Source: Winogradskyella eckloniae
GTDB lineage: Bacteria; Bacteroidota; Bacteroidia; Flavobacteriales; Flavobacteriaceae
Length of the DNA stretch: 64,000 nucleotides
Direction of reading: 5' to 3'
Assembly (NCBI RefSeq): GCF_013249045.1
Contig: NZ_JABRWP010000003.1
Span: 248,001 to 312,000 of the forward strand
Below the pieces are notes generated by a model. That model was not told where the DNA came from and searched no databases. It was given only the letters and a program-made list of their open reading frames with translations. This document shows, piece after piece, positions 34,279 to 43,368 of this stretch; positions within the stretch are counted from its first letter, which is position 1; the number at the start of each line of letters is the position of its first letter. A program made the translations under genes and the position numbers.

Positions 34279-34956
34279 ATGAGCAAGTGCGACCAATGTA
34301 TTATTAGACAGTTCAACTCTCTTAGAGCTTTAGATAAAGAAGACTTAATTCGCATTTCTGGTTGCAAAACATCACGGTTTGTTAATAAAGGCGAAGTTAT
34401 CTTTAGAGAAGGAGAAAGTATTAATGGTGTTTATTGTGTTAAAGATGGTGTTTGTAAATTGTCTAAATTGAGTGCAAATGGTAAAGACCAAATTGTAAAA
34501 CTTGTAGTTAAAGGAGACTTAATTGGGCAACGCTCATTAGTAACTGATGAGAAATCTAATCTTACAGCCATTGCACTAAATGATATGGAAGTGTGTTTTA
34601 TACCTAAAAATGAGGTAATGAACGACCTAACAAAAAACGCTAAGTTTTCTTTAGATATGCTTCAGGATATGGCTAAAGAATTGAAATTAGCAGACAATAT
34701 CATTGTAGATATGGCGCAGAACTCTGTTAAGCAGAGATTGGCCGAAGTTTTAATATATCTCGATAAAACTTTCGAAAAAGATTCTAATGGATTTTTAAAA
34801 GTGGTCCTTTCTAGAGAAGACTATGGTAACCTTGTTGGTACAGCTACAGAATCTGCAATTAGAATTCTATCTCAATTTAAGAAAAGTGGATTAATATCTA
34901 CCACAGGAAAGCAAATTAAGGTTGAAGATTTAGACGGCTTAAAACGTGTAGAATAA
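34279..34956 (+). CDS. Crp/Fnr-family transcriptional regulator, FNR-like
   Basis: 225 residues from ATG 34279 (MSKCDQC). The effector domain (about 20-125) is followed by a dimer helix (about 128-150) and a winged helix-turn-helix with YGNLVGTATESAIRILSQF (about 186-204). Cys4, Cys7 and Cys106 (in MEVCFIP) align with E. coli FNR Cys20, Cys23 and Cys122, but the Cys29 equivalent is Asn13; Cys29 of this protein lies elsewhere. An Fe-S cluster is possible with altered ligands. The recognition helix keeps Glu and Arg of the FNR E-x-x-S-R motif, while the Ser position is Ile. It probably controls hemN and the cco genes. Confidence 0.9.
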   Translation: MSKCDQCIIRQFNSLRALDKEDLIRISGCKTSRFVNKGEVIFREGESINGVYCVKDGVCKLSKLSANGKDQIVKLVVKGDLIGQRSLVTDEKSNLTAIALNDMEVCFIPKNEVMNDLTKNAKFSLDMLQDMAKELKLADNIIVDMAQNSVKQRLAEVLIYLDKTFEKDSNGFLKVVLSREDYGNLVGTATESAIRILSQFKKSGLISTTGKQIKVEDLDGLKRVE

Positions 34957-35068
34957 ATCTCGTTGCACGATTACGTTGTCATAAAGTATGCAGTTAACAT
35001 AGCACATTGTTGTTTTATAAACGAACAATAAAAACGTTAGTATAAAGACTTTTTGACCGTTTCTAAAA

Positions 35069-38000
35069 TTAATCTATTTTAAAATGTTTAAGTGCTTTAA
35101 AAGGATTGGCTTGTACGGTTTGCATTTTATTTTGATAGTCTTTCCAATCATTAGCAAAAAACGTATTCGTTTCCGAAAGCAATGTGTTTAAGGCATCCTT
35201 AGCTTGTTTAATTAATGTTGTTTCTGTTGCAGTTAATCCGTTTTGACTTCCATTTACATAGCCACTTGCAGTTCTTAAACGCGATAATGGTGTAACGACA
35301 GGACTTCTTGTAATGCCTTGCCTTTTATCCTCTTTTCCTAAATATTTATCTAATAAACCATTAATTGATTTAATTAAGGCCTTAGAGTTTTTAATCTCTT
35401 CTTTGTATGTGTCTTTATCTAAATTAGATAAATCTTTTTTATACGTTTCCGCAATGGTCTTACTTTCTACTAATTGTTTTACGGCATCTGCTGTGGTTTG
35501 TTGTAATTGTTCTAATTGTTTTGCAGCTGCATAGACTTCATCAATATTCTTTTGTGAAACCTCTAATCTAGGATCTGATTCTACTTTTATAGTTGTTTCA
35601 GATACTTGATCACCATAATGTAGAACGGCTCTGTAAGTACCTGGTTTTACATTTACACCAGCAGATTCTCTAGTGTTTTTTCTAATTCTTCTAGACGGTC
35701 TGTCAGCTCCAGACTCACGCATTCTCCACGTCCACCTATGAATCCCGTTGTCTTTTGGTGCTTTTGTTTTCAAAGTTCTTATTAATCGCTCGCCATCGTA
35801 TATTTTTAATGTTAGAGAATCCCATTTTACTAGAGATTCTTCTTTGTCTTTATCAATATTGTTGTCATCAGAATCTTCATTTAGCCCAATTTTCTTGTCA
35901 CTAATGTTTTTATCTCCTTTTTTTGCGTTCGCTTTTATGTCAGACTTGACGTCTTCTTTTTTATTAATTAAATAAGAAAACGTTGCACCACCTTTTCTAT
36001 TCTCACCTTGATACATAGCATCGGCTCCAAAACGGCTTCCTGTTGGTTGTTGATACGCGGCTTGATACACTGTTGGTGGTTCAAAAAGTTTAATTGAAGC
36101 ATCTATAATAGATTTGTCTTTTGCCATGTCTCTCAATGGTTTAATATCATCTAAAACCCAAGCCGCTCGTCCAAACGTACCAATCACTAAATCGTGTTCT
36201 CTTGGGTGAATAACCAAATCTTTTACAGAAGTTGTAGGAAAGCCTTCAGTCCATTTGGTCCAATGGTCTCCAGCATCTAAAGAAACATATAAACCATCAT
36301 CTGTTCCTAAGAATAAAAGATTAGGTTCTACTAAGTCTTCAACAATAGCCAATGTATAACTTTGTACATCATCAACATCGACAATACGTTCCCAGGATTT
36401 ACCATAGTTTTTAGTGCGGTAAGCATAAGGCGTATAGTTAAATCTTCTGTAATCATTTGCAATTAAAAGTGCTTCACCTTTGTTTTTGTTAGAGGCTTTT
36501 ATTTGCGCTATCCAACTGCCTTTAGGTAAGTCTTTAATGTTTTTTGAAACTTCGGTCCAAGATTCGCCACCATTTATGGTGTAATGCACGCGTCCATCGT
36601 CAGTGCCAACCCAAAGCATATTTTTTTCTACAGGTGAAGGTTCTATAACTAAAACTGTACAGTGGTTTTCTGCACCTGTGGCATCTAAAGTGAGTCCACC
36701 ACTTTCAGATTGTTTTAATTTTGAAGGATCATTGGTTGTGAGATCAGGAGAAATAACCGTCCAGGTTTCGCCTTTGTCTGTAGATTTATGAACAAACTGA
36801 CTGCCAAAGTAAACAGTAGCATTATTAAAAGGGTCAATGTTAATAGCGGAATTCCAATTAAAACGTAATTTTACGTCAGGATCAGAATGTGTAGGTCTTA
36901 CCATATAATTGTTTCCTGTTTGCCAGTCATATCGGCTCACATAGCCTTGTTGACTCATTGTCCAGCCGTATCGCGAATTGTCTTTATCTGGTATTACGTC
37001 AAAACCATCACCAAAACTTATTTCTTGCCAATAGCTATTTCTTATGCCTTGGGCACGCCAAACATAGGCTGGTCCTCTCCAAGATCCATTGTCTTGCATA
37101 CCACCATACACGTTATATGGAAATTCATTATCGACATTGATATGATAGAATTGTGCGACAGGAAGGTTCCCAATAAATCGCCAAGTTTTACCACCATCTT
37201 TAGTGATATTCATGCCACCATCATTACCATCAATCATAAATTTTCCGTTTTCAGGATGAATCCACCAAGCATGATGATCTGGATGCACACCATTATCTAC
37301 GCCATAAGCAGGCATTAATTGCTTAAAGTTTTTGCCACCATCTTCAGAAACATTAACGTATGTGAAAACTGAATACACTCTGTTTTCATTTTCAGGATCT
37401 ACATAAATTTCAGAATAATAGAATGGTCTGTTTCCAATATCACTTTTATCATTTATTTTTTTCCATTTATCACCACCATCTTCACTTTTGTACAGTGCAT
37501 TTTTTTTGGCTTCTACCAAAGCATAAATAACATCAGGTTTATTTGGTGCTATAGCAACACCAATTCGTCCTAAATCGCCTTTTGGGAATCCATCTTCTTC
37601 CGTGATTTTTTTCCAAGTTTTACCGCCATCATGCGTTATGTGCATTCCAGAACCTGCGCCACCCGAATTAAAAAACCAAGGTTCGCGTTTATGTTCCCAA
37701 AGCGTTGCGATTAACTTATTTGGGTTCGTAGGATCCATAATTAAGTCTGCCGCTCCTGTTTTGTTGTTCACATATAACACTTTGTTCCATGTTTCGCCAC
37801 CATCAGTGGTTTTAAAGACACCACGTTCTGGATGTTCTCCCCAAGGCGAACCAATGGCTCCCACATAAACAATATCTGGGTTGGTTGGATCTACAATAAT
37901 TCTATGTATATGTCTTGTTTTCTCAAGACCCATAGCCAACCATGTTTTTCCACCATCTAAAGATTTATAGATGCCATAACCACCATTTAAGGAGTTACGA

Positions 38001-38326
38001 GGATTGCCTTCTCCTGTTCCTACCCAAATTACACTTGGGTTAGATTGCTGAATTTCAACCGCACCAATAGAAGCTGTTACTTCTTTATCAAAAATTGGTG
38101 TCCAAGTGATACCACCAGAATTAGATTTCCATAGACCTCCAGATGCCGTACCAACATACATTATGTCTGGATTATCAGTTACAACATCAATAGCAGTAAC
38201 ACGTCCAGACATACCACCAGGACCAATGTTTCTTGGATGCATATTTTTTACTAAATCTATAGAAAAGTCTTGCGCGCTAATTATGGTTACACAGCAAAGT
38301 ATAACAAAAGAGAATAAATGCTTCAT
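35069..38326 (-). CDS. Large exported BNR/sortilin-type beta-propeller protein
   Basis: 1085 residues with a signal peptide (TIISAQ). Repeated propeller blades contain S/T-x-DGGKTW Asp-box motifs: SLDGGKTWLAM, TTDGGETWNKV, THDGGKTWKKI, SEDGGDKWKK, STDKGETWTVI, TINGGESWTEV and SLDAGDHWTKW. It resembles the WD40/YVTN/BNR-like proteins often labelled glycosyl hydrolase. About residues 800-870 are a charged, low-complexity insert (KSDIKANAKKGDKNISDKK), then an Ig-like part (LKIYDGERLIRTLKT) and a helical C-terminal bundle (about 930-1080). No catalytic site is evident; a surface binding role is likely. It is monocistronic. Confidence 0.85.
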   Translation of the reverse strand: MKHLFSFVILCCVTIISAQDFSIDLVKNMHPRNIGPGGMSGRVTAIDVVTDNPDIMYVGTASGGLWKSNSGGITWTPIFDKEVTASIGAVEIQQSNPSVIWVGTGEGNPRNSLNGGYGIYKSLDGGKTWLAMGLEKTRHIHRIIVDPTNPDIVYVGAIGSPWGEHPERGVFKTTDGGETWNKVLYVNNKTGAADLIMDPTNPNKLIATLWEHKREPWFFNSGGAGSGMHITHDGGKTWKKITEEDGFPKGDLGRIGVAIAPNKPDVIYALVEAKKNALYKSEDGGDKWKKINDKSDIGNRPFYYSEIYVDPENENRVYSVFTYVNVSEDGGKNFKQLMPAYGVDNGVHPDHHAWWIHPENGKFMIDGNDGGMNITKDGGKTWRFIGNLPVAQFYHINVDNEFPYNVYGGMQDNGSWRGPAYVWRAQGIRNSYWQEISFGDGFDVIPDKDNSRYGWTMSQQGYVSRYDWQTGNNYMVRPTHSDPDVKLRFNWNSAINIDPFNNATVYFGSQFVHKSTDKGETWTVISPDLTTNDPSKLKQSESGGLTLDATGAENHCTVLVIEPSPVEKNMLWVGTDDGRVHYTINGGESWTEVSKNIKDLPKGSWIAQIKASNKNKGEALLIANDYRRFNYTPYAYRTKNYGKSWERIVDVDDVQSYTLAIVEDLVEPNLLFLGTDDGLYVSLDAGDHWTKWTEGFPTTSVKDLVIHPREHDLVIGTFGRAAWVLDDIKPLRDMAKDKSIIDASIKLFEPPTVYQAAYQQPTGSRFGADAMYQGENRKGGATFSYLINKKEDVKSDIKANAKKGDKNISDKKIGLNEDSDDNNIDKDKEESLVKWDSLTLKIYDGERLIRTLKTKAPKDNGIHRWTWRMRESGADRPSRRIRKNTRESAGVNVKPGTYRAVLHYGDQVSETTIKVESDPRLEVSQKNIDEVYAAAKQLEQLQQTTADAVKQLVESKTIAETYKKDLSNLDKDTYKEEIKNSKALIKSINGLLDKYLGKEDKRQGITRSPVVTPLSRLRTASGYVNGSQNGLTATETTLIKQAKDALNTLLSETNTFFANDWKDYQNKMQTVQANPFKALKHFKID

Positions 38327-38448
38327 TATTTGTGGTTGGTTGAGTAATGCTTAAAATTAAACAAAAGAATTGATAGATTTCTTAAGGAGTTGTTAAGTTC
38401 TTCTACAGACTATTTTTTAAAATGAAAAATCATTATTTTTACATAGCT

Positions 38449-39579
38449 ATGAATGAAAAAATAAATAAAAGAGGTTTTGTATTTAAAACGTACGAAGCGC
38501 CTTATCAATCGCCTTTTGAAAAACTCTTTGAAATTTTTAAGGAGTTAATCACACATACTTCTGGTGATTTTGATGAAGCTATAGATTGGTTACGTCAATT
38601 AGATAAAGAATATAAACTTACCACACCAGAGTATACCATTGATGACTTTATAGAGGATTTAAAAAACAAAGGTTACATCCGCGAAGAAATTGATCCTAAT
38701 GGAACAGGTGAAGGAGGACTTGCTATAACAGCAAAAACCGAACGTGCCATAAGACAACAAGCCTTAGATCAGATTTTTGGTAAAATAAAACGCAGTGGTT
38801 CTGGTAATCACAAAAGTAAAGGTGTTGGTCTTGGCGATGAACATACAGGTGATTTTAGAAGCTACCAGTTTGGCGATAATCTAGATAAAGTTTCTATGAC
38901 GGAAAGTATTAGAAACGCTCAGATTAATAATGGTATTGGCGATTTTAGTCTAACGGAAGATGATTTGGTGGTAGAAGAAACACTTCATAAAAGCCAGATG
39001 AGTACTGTGTTAATGATTGATATTAGTCATAGTATGATTCTTTATGGTGAAGATAGAATTACACCTGCTAAGAAAGTGGCTATGGCTTTGGCTGAATTAA
39101 TTACCACGCGTTACCCAAAAGACACCTTAGAGATTTTAGTCTTTGGGAATGATGCTTGGCCAATAAAAATTAAAGAGTTACCATATTTAAAGGTTGGGCC
39201 TTACCATACTAATACCGTTGCAGGTTTGCAATTAGCTATGGACATGTTGCGGAGAAAACGTAATACCAACAAGCAAATTTTTATGATAACAGATGGTAAA
39301 CCGAGTTGTCTGCGTTTGCCAGACGGGCAATATTATAAAAATAGTAATGGCTTAGATCCATACATAACTAACAAATGTTATGCAATGGCGCAACAAGCGA
39401 GGCGTTTACATATTCCTATAACGACGTTTATGATTGCGCAAGATCCTTATTTAATGCAGTTTGTAAGAGAATTTACACAAGCAAATAGAGGGAAAGCATT
39501 TTACACAGGCTTAAAAGGTCTAGGTGAAATGATTTTTGAAGATTACGAGAATAACAGAAAAAAGAGGATTAAGGGGTGA
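38449..39579 (+). CDS. VWA-domain protein, partner of the adjacent AAA+ ATPase
   Basis: 376 residues from ATG 38449 (MNEKINKRGF); an in-frame ATG at 38422 is an alternative start. An N-terminal helical region (to about 110) is followed by a basic/Gly linker (KRSGSGNHKSKGVGLGDEH) and a von Willebrand A domain (about 180-370) with an intact MIDAS: DISHSMILYG, Thr in the HTNT region and MITDGKPS. Together with the AAA+ gene 114 bases downstream this forms a MoxR/VWA or magnesium-chelatase-like module. No pigment genes are near, so a chaperone-like role is more likely than Mg insertion. Confidence 0.85.
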   Translation: MNEKINKRGFVFKTYEAPYQSPFEKLFEIFKELITHTSGDFDEAIDWLRQLDKEYKLTTPEYTIDDFIEDLKNKGYIREEIDPNGTGEGGLAITAKTERAIRQQALDQIFGKIKRSGSGNHKSKGVGLGDEHTGDFRSYQFGDNLDKVSMTESIRNAQINNGIGDFSLTEDDLVVEETLHKSQMSTVLMIDISHSMILYGEDRITPAKKVAMALAELITTRYPKDTLEILVFGNDAWPIKIKELPYLKVGPYHTNTVAGLQLAMDMLRRKRNTNKQIFMITDGKPSCLRLPDGQYYKNSNGLDPYITNKCYAMAQQARRLHIPITTFMIAQDPYLMQFVREFTQANRGKAFYTGLKGLGEMIFEDYENNRKKRIKG

Positions 39580-39582
39580 AAA

Positions 39583-39690
39583 AAGCCCATCCTAACCTTT
39601 CCGAAGGGAAGGCATAAAGAAAAAATGGAAATTAAAGCTCAATTTCCCACGTTGAGTTTTTCTCCTTATGGGGAAATTAAAAGGGGCTAA
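39583..39690. repeat. Imperfect inverted repeat between the VWA and AAA+ genes
   Basis: The 114-base gap contains AAGCCCATCCTAACCTTTCC followed by GAAGGGAAGG on one side, and on the other a block whose complement reads TTAGCCCCTTTTAATTTCCC then CATAAGGAG. They are diverged copies of one sequence in opposite orientation and could fold into a long hairpin. CTCAATTTCCCACGTTGAG lies between. It resembles flavobacterial intergenic repeats with CCTTCCCnnnGGGAAGG cores. Confidence 0.5.
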
Positions 39691-39693
39691 TTT

Positions 39694-41148
39694 ATGAATA
39701 TAAAAACACTAGGCGAACTAAAACAATCGGGTTATCAGTCTAAATCTATAAAAGATGAATTGAGAGATAATTTAATTGAAAATATAAAGAATAAAAAAAC
39801 AACCTTTGAAGGTATACATGGTTACGAAAATACGGTGATACCAGAATTAGAACGTGCTATTTTATCGCGGCATAATATTAATCTATTAGGTTTAAGAGGG
39901 CAAGCAAAAACCCGTTTAGCACGTATGATGGTGACCTTGCTAGATGAATACATACCTGTTGTAGAAGGCTCAGAAATTAATGATGATCCTTTAGAACCAA
40001 TTTCGCGCTATGCTATAGAATTTATAGCAGAAAAAGGAGATGATACACCAATTACTTGGTTGCATAGAAGTGAACGCTTTGCCGAGAAATTAGCAACACC
40101 AGATGTTACTGTTGCCGATATTATAGGTGATGTAGATCCTATAAAAGCGGCGAATTTAAAGTTGAGTTATGCAGATGATCGTGTCATTCATTACGGCATG
40201 ATTCCAAGAGCTAACCGTTGCATTTTTGTAATTAACGAGTTGCCAGATTTACAGGCAAGAATCCAGGTCGCTTTATTTAATATTTTACAAGAAGGTGATA
40301 TTCAGATAAGAGGATTTAAATTACGATTGCCATTAGATATGCAATTTGTATTTACAGCAAATCCTGAAGATTATACCAATAGAGGAAGTATTGTTACACC
40401 ATTAAAAGATAGAATTGGGTCTCAGATTTTAACGCATTACCCAGAATCTGTGGTAGTTGCCAGAACCATCACATCTCAAGAAGCGAAGTTAGATACCAGA
40501 CAATCAGAATCGGTTTACGTACCAGAATTGGCAAAAGATTTATTAGAACAGATTAGTTTTGAAGCTAGAGAAAGTGAGTACGTTGATGTAAAAAGTGGTG
40601 TAAGTGCACGTATGAGTATTACAGCTTTTGAAAATTTACTAAGTACAGCAGAACGACGTGCATTAATTTCTGGTGATGCTAAAACAGCAGTGAGACTATC
40701 TGATTTTATAGGTGTCATTCCTGCGATAACTGGAAAAGTAGAATTGGTTTACGAAGGTGAACAAGAAGGTGCAGATTTTGTGGCTAATGCATTAATGGAA
40801 GACGCTGTGAAAACCTTATTCCCTAAGTATTTTCCAAAGGTAGAAAAATTACAAAAACAAGATGAAGAAACACCTTATGATGATTTAATCTCTTGGTTTT
40901 TTAATGGTGATGGTTTTGAACTTTTAGATGATTTAGACGATGCTACTTATAAAGCTAAATTAGATGAGGTAACACCTTTAGATGCTTTAATTGCAGATTA
41001 TCAGCCAGAGATTGATCCAAAAGATGTCTATTTTGAAAAAGAGTTTATACTTTGGGGTTTAACACAATTTAAAAAACTCAGCAAGTATCGATATGCTGAA
41101 GGACTTCAATTTAAAGATCCTTACGGAAGTTATATCAGTGGACTGTAG
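39694..41148 (+). CDS. MoxR/magnesium-chelatase-like AAA+ ATPase
   Basis: 484 residues. The AAA+ core (about 50-330) has a Walker A-like loop GLRGQAKTRLAR, Walker B-like IFVINELPDLQ, sensor FTANPEDYTNRG and LKDRIGSQI. A Glu/Asp-rich C-terminal part (about 385-450) follows. The P-loop is GxRGxAKT, as in MoxR and ChlI-type ATPases. It would remodel client proteins together with the VWA partner. It converges with the YdeI-like gene only three bases away, with no terminator visible. Confidence 0.88.
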   Translation: MNIKTLGELKQSGYQSKSIKDELRDNLIENIKNKKTTFEGIHGYENTVIPELERAILSRHNINLLGLRGQAKTRLARMMVTLLDEYIPVVEGSEINDDPLEPISRYAIEFIAEKGDDTPITWLHRSERFAEKLATPDVTVADIIGDVDPIKAANLKLSYADDRVIHYGMIPRANRCIFVINELPDLQARIQVALFNILQEGDIQIRGFKLRLPLDMQFVFTANPEDYTNRGSIVTPLKDRIGSQILTHYPESVVVARTITSQEAKLDTRQSESVYVPELAKDLLEQISFEARESEYVDVKSGVSARMSITAFENLLSTAERRALISGDAKTAVRLSDFIGVIPAITGKVELVYEGEQEGADFVANALMEDAVKTLFPKYFPKVEKLQKQDEETPYDDLISWFFNGDGFELLDDLDDATYKAKLDEVTPLDALIADYQPEIDPKDVYFEKEFILWGLTQFKKLSKYRYAEGLQFKDPYGSYISGL

Positions 41149-41151
41149 AAT

Positions 41152-41727
41152 TTACCAATTATCACTACTTTTAATATTAGCATCGCAGAGTTTTATAATT
41201 TCTGCGATTCTTTTTTGTTGCGTCGCTTCTCTTTTAGCTTGGTTTAACCAATACAAATAACTTTTTCTGTAACTCGGTGCAAAGTTGAGGTAATTTTGAT
41301 AAGCATTTGGATGCGCATCAAATGCGATTTGCAGGTTTTTAGGGATTATGCCATTTTCAACAGCGTCTAACGAAGACCAACTTCCGTTTTCTTTTGCGAT
41401 TTTAATTGATTCATAGCCTGAAGGATGAATTAAATTTTCTTTTTCTAACGCTATGAGGTGTTTTTTATTCACAGCGCTCCAAACACTTTTTGGTTTTCTT
41501 GGGCAAAAATATTGACGTCGTTTACCATCGCCTAAGCTTTTTACGGTTGCATCTATCCAACCATAGCAAAGGGCAACGCGTACAGCTTCTTCCCAACGCA
41601 TTGATGCCATGACGTGATTTACTTTATAGAATATGAGATAAATACCGTTTTCAGATTTGTGATTTTGGTGTAACCAATCTCGCCATTCGGTATCTGTTTT
41701 AAAATAGAGCTCCTTTATATCAGACAT
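41152..41727 (-). CDS. YdeI/OmpD-associated family protein
   Basis: 191 residues, cytosolic. Family features are WRDWLHQNHKSENGIYLIFYK near the N-terminus, CYGWIDATVKSLGDGKRRQYFCPRKPKSVWS (about 54-84, in two parts: the CYGWID core and the RKP-SVWS core) and a C-terminal KREATQQKRIAEII helix. YdeI-type proteins are linked to bacteriocin or peptide resistance, but the mechanism is unknown. It is the last gene of a five-gene operon and its start codon overlaps the M1 stop codon. Confidence 0.87.
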   Translation of the reverse strand: MSDIKELYFKTDTEWRDWLHQNHKSENGIYLIFYKVNHVMASMRWEEAVRVALCYGWIDATVKSLGDGKRRQYFCPRKPKSVWSAVNKKHLIALEKENLIHPSGYESIKIAKENGSWSSLDAVENGIIPKNLQIAFDAHPNAYQNYLNFAPSYRKSYLYWLNQAKREATQQKRIAEIIKLCDANIKSSDNW

Positions 41728-43364
41728 TATATTTTTTTAGAATTGACGTAAAAGTCGTTATCAATTTGTATATCATTTGAAGTCATTACTTTTGATTTCC
41801 ACTCGGTTGTCGGAAAAATCCATTCCGACAGATGTCCTGTTTCAATTTGTATTGGCATATCAAAATTTTCTACAGTATTGGTCCAACGGAATTTTAATTT
41901 ATTATTTGTAATTGAATATTCTAAAGTCGGAATTTTAATTGTTCTTAAATATTGATTGAAAAATGCTGTTAAATCTTTCTCAGTTTGTTCGCTTAAATAA
42001 TTTTCAATCTGTTCTGTGGTTACGGTTTGATGATAAAATTTAGAATTCATTCCTCTTAAGATTTGGCGCCATTTGTCATCATCTTCAACTAACTGACGCA
42101 ACGTATGTAGCATATTTGCGCCTTTATAGTACATGTCGCTAGAGCCTTCATTATTGACGTTATAATGGCCAATTAATGGTTTATCATTTTGAATATTTCT
42201 ACGTGTACCAATTACGTATTTGGCAGAAGCTGCTTTTCCGTAATAATAGTCCAAAAATAGATTTTCTGAATAAGAGGTAAATCCTTCATGAATCCACATG
42301 TCTGCAATATCTTTATTGGTAATATTGTTGGCAAACCACTCGTGACCTGCTTCGTGAATAATAATAAAATCGAACTTAAGACCTAAGCCTGTGCCAGATA
42401 AATCACGACCCAAATAGCCTTGTTTGTATGTATTGCCATAGGTTACAGAACTTTGGTGTTCCATACCTAAATATGGAACTTCTACGAGTTTAAAACTGTC
42501 TTCATAAAAAGGATAAGGACCAAACCAGTGCTCAAACGCTTTCATCATTTTAGGCGCATCTTTAAAATGAATCTTTGCTTTTTCAAGGTTGTCTTTAAGC
42601 ACGTAGTAATTCATGTCTAAATCGCCTTTTTCCCCTTGGTAAACTTCAGAAAAATTAGCGTAGTCACCAATGTTTATATTCACACCATAATTATTAATTG
42701 GGTTATTGACAAACCAATGTGAGGTTACGGTATTATTGTCGTTCTCAACCAATTTTCGTAATCGTCCATTAGAAACATTAGTTAAAGATTTTGGATTCGT
42801 AACGCTAATCAGCATACTATCCACTTCATCATACATATGGTCTTTGTTTGGCCACCATACACTAGCACCTAATCCTTGGCAAGACGTCGCTATAAAAGGA
42901 TTACCATTCTTATCTTTTTTCCATGAAAATCCGCCATCCCAAGGTGCGCGTTTCGCTTCTTTTGGATGCCCTTCGTAATAGACCTCGATAGCATTTACGG
43001 TTCCTGTTTTCTGAGTTTCTAATAGTGTAATAAAATGTGCATTACCATCATGTTTTACGTCTAATACCTTTCCGTTTTGAAGTACTTTAGTAATCTTTAA
43101 TGGGTTTTGTAAATCGATTTGCATCACTTGTTGCGATTGTAAAACCTTATATTGAATGGTGTTTTTTCCTGAAATAAATTTCTCTTCTGGTAGAACTTCG
43201 ATATCAAGATGATAATACGTTAAATCCCACCATTCACGTTCTGGAGTTATACTTCCTCTTAAAGTATCTTGCCGTGTAAAATTAGATTTGTCACTAAGTA
43301 AACCTTGACCTTGACAGTTCGTTGCGCAGAGTAGAGTTATAAATATGTATAAAAAATTCTTCAT
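41727..43364 (-). CDS. Exported M1-family metallopeptidase
   Basis: 545 residues, shorter than full-length aminopeptidase N (about 850), consisting of the N-terminal beta domain and the catalytic domain. The signal sequence may end at a lipid-modified Cys17 (LLCATNC). The zinc site HEAGHEW with Glu in WIHEGFTSYSE fits HExxH-(18)-E. The exopeptidase GAMEN motif is replaced by GMEHQSS, a variant of this subfamily. The role is probably N-terminal amino acid removal from extracellular peptides. Four bases separate it from the upstream M28 gene. Confidence 0.9.
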   Translation of the reverse strand: MKNFLYIFITLLCATNCQGQGLLSDKSNFTRQDTLRGSITPEREWWDLTYYHLDIEVLPEEKFISGKNTIQYKVLQSQQVMQIDLQNPLKITKVLQNGKVLDVKHDGNAHFITLLETQKTGTVNAIEVYYEGHPKEAKRAPWDGGFSWKKDKNGNPFIATSCQGLGASVWWPNKDHMYDEVDSMLISVTNPKSLTNVSNGRLRKLVENDNNTVTSHWFVNNPINNYGVNINIGDYANFSEVYQGEKGDLDMNYYVLKDNLEKAKIHFKDAPKMMKAFEHWFGPYPFYEDSFKLVEVPYLGMEHQSSVTYGNTYKQGYLGRDLSGTGLGLKFDFIIIHEAGHEWFANNITNKDIADMWIHEGFTSYSENLFLDYYYGKAASAKYVIGTRRNIQNDKPLIGHYNVNNEGSSDMYYKGANMLHTLRQLVEDDDKWRQILRGMNSKFYHQTVTTEQIENYLSEQTEKDLTAFFNQYLRTIKIPTLEYSITNNKLKFRWTNTVENFDMPIQIETGHLSEWIFPTTEWKSKVMTSNDIQIDNDFYVNSKKI

Positions 43365-43368
43365 GTTA

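Noticed and set aside
36887..37318. A 143-codon open frame on the plus strand
   Set aside because: It is antisense to the beta-propeller protein, whose repeats and signal peptide are clear; the antisense product has no family features.
38449..41148. Bacteriochlorophyll magnesium chelatase
   Set aside because: No other pigment biosynthesis genes are near, the large H subunit is absent, and such VWA/AAA+ pairs are common in non-phototrophs.
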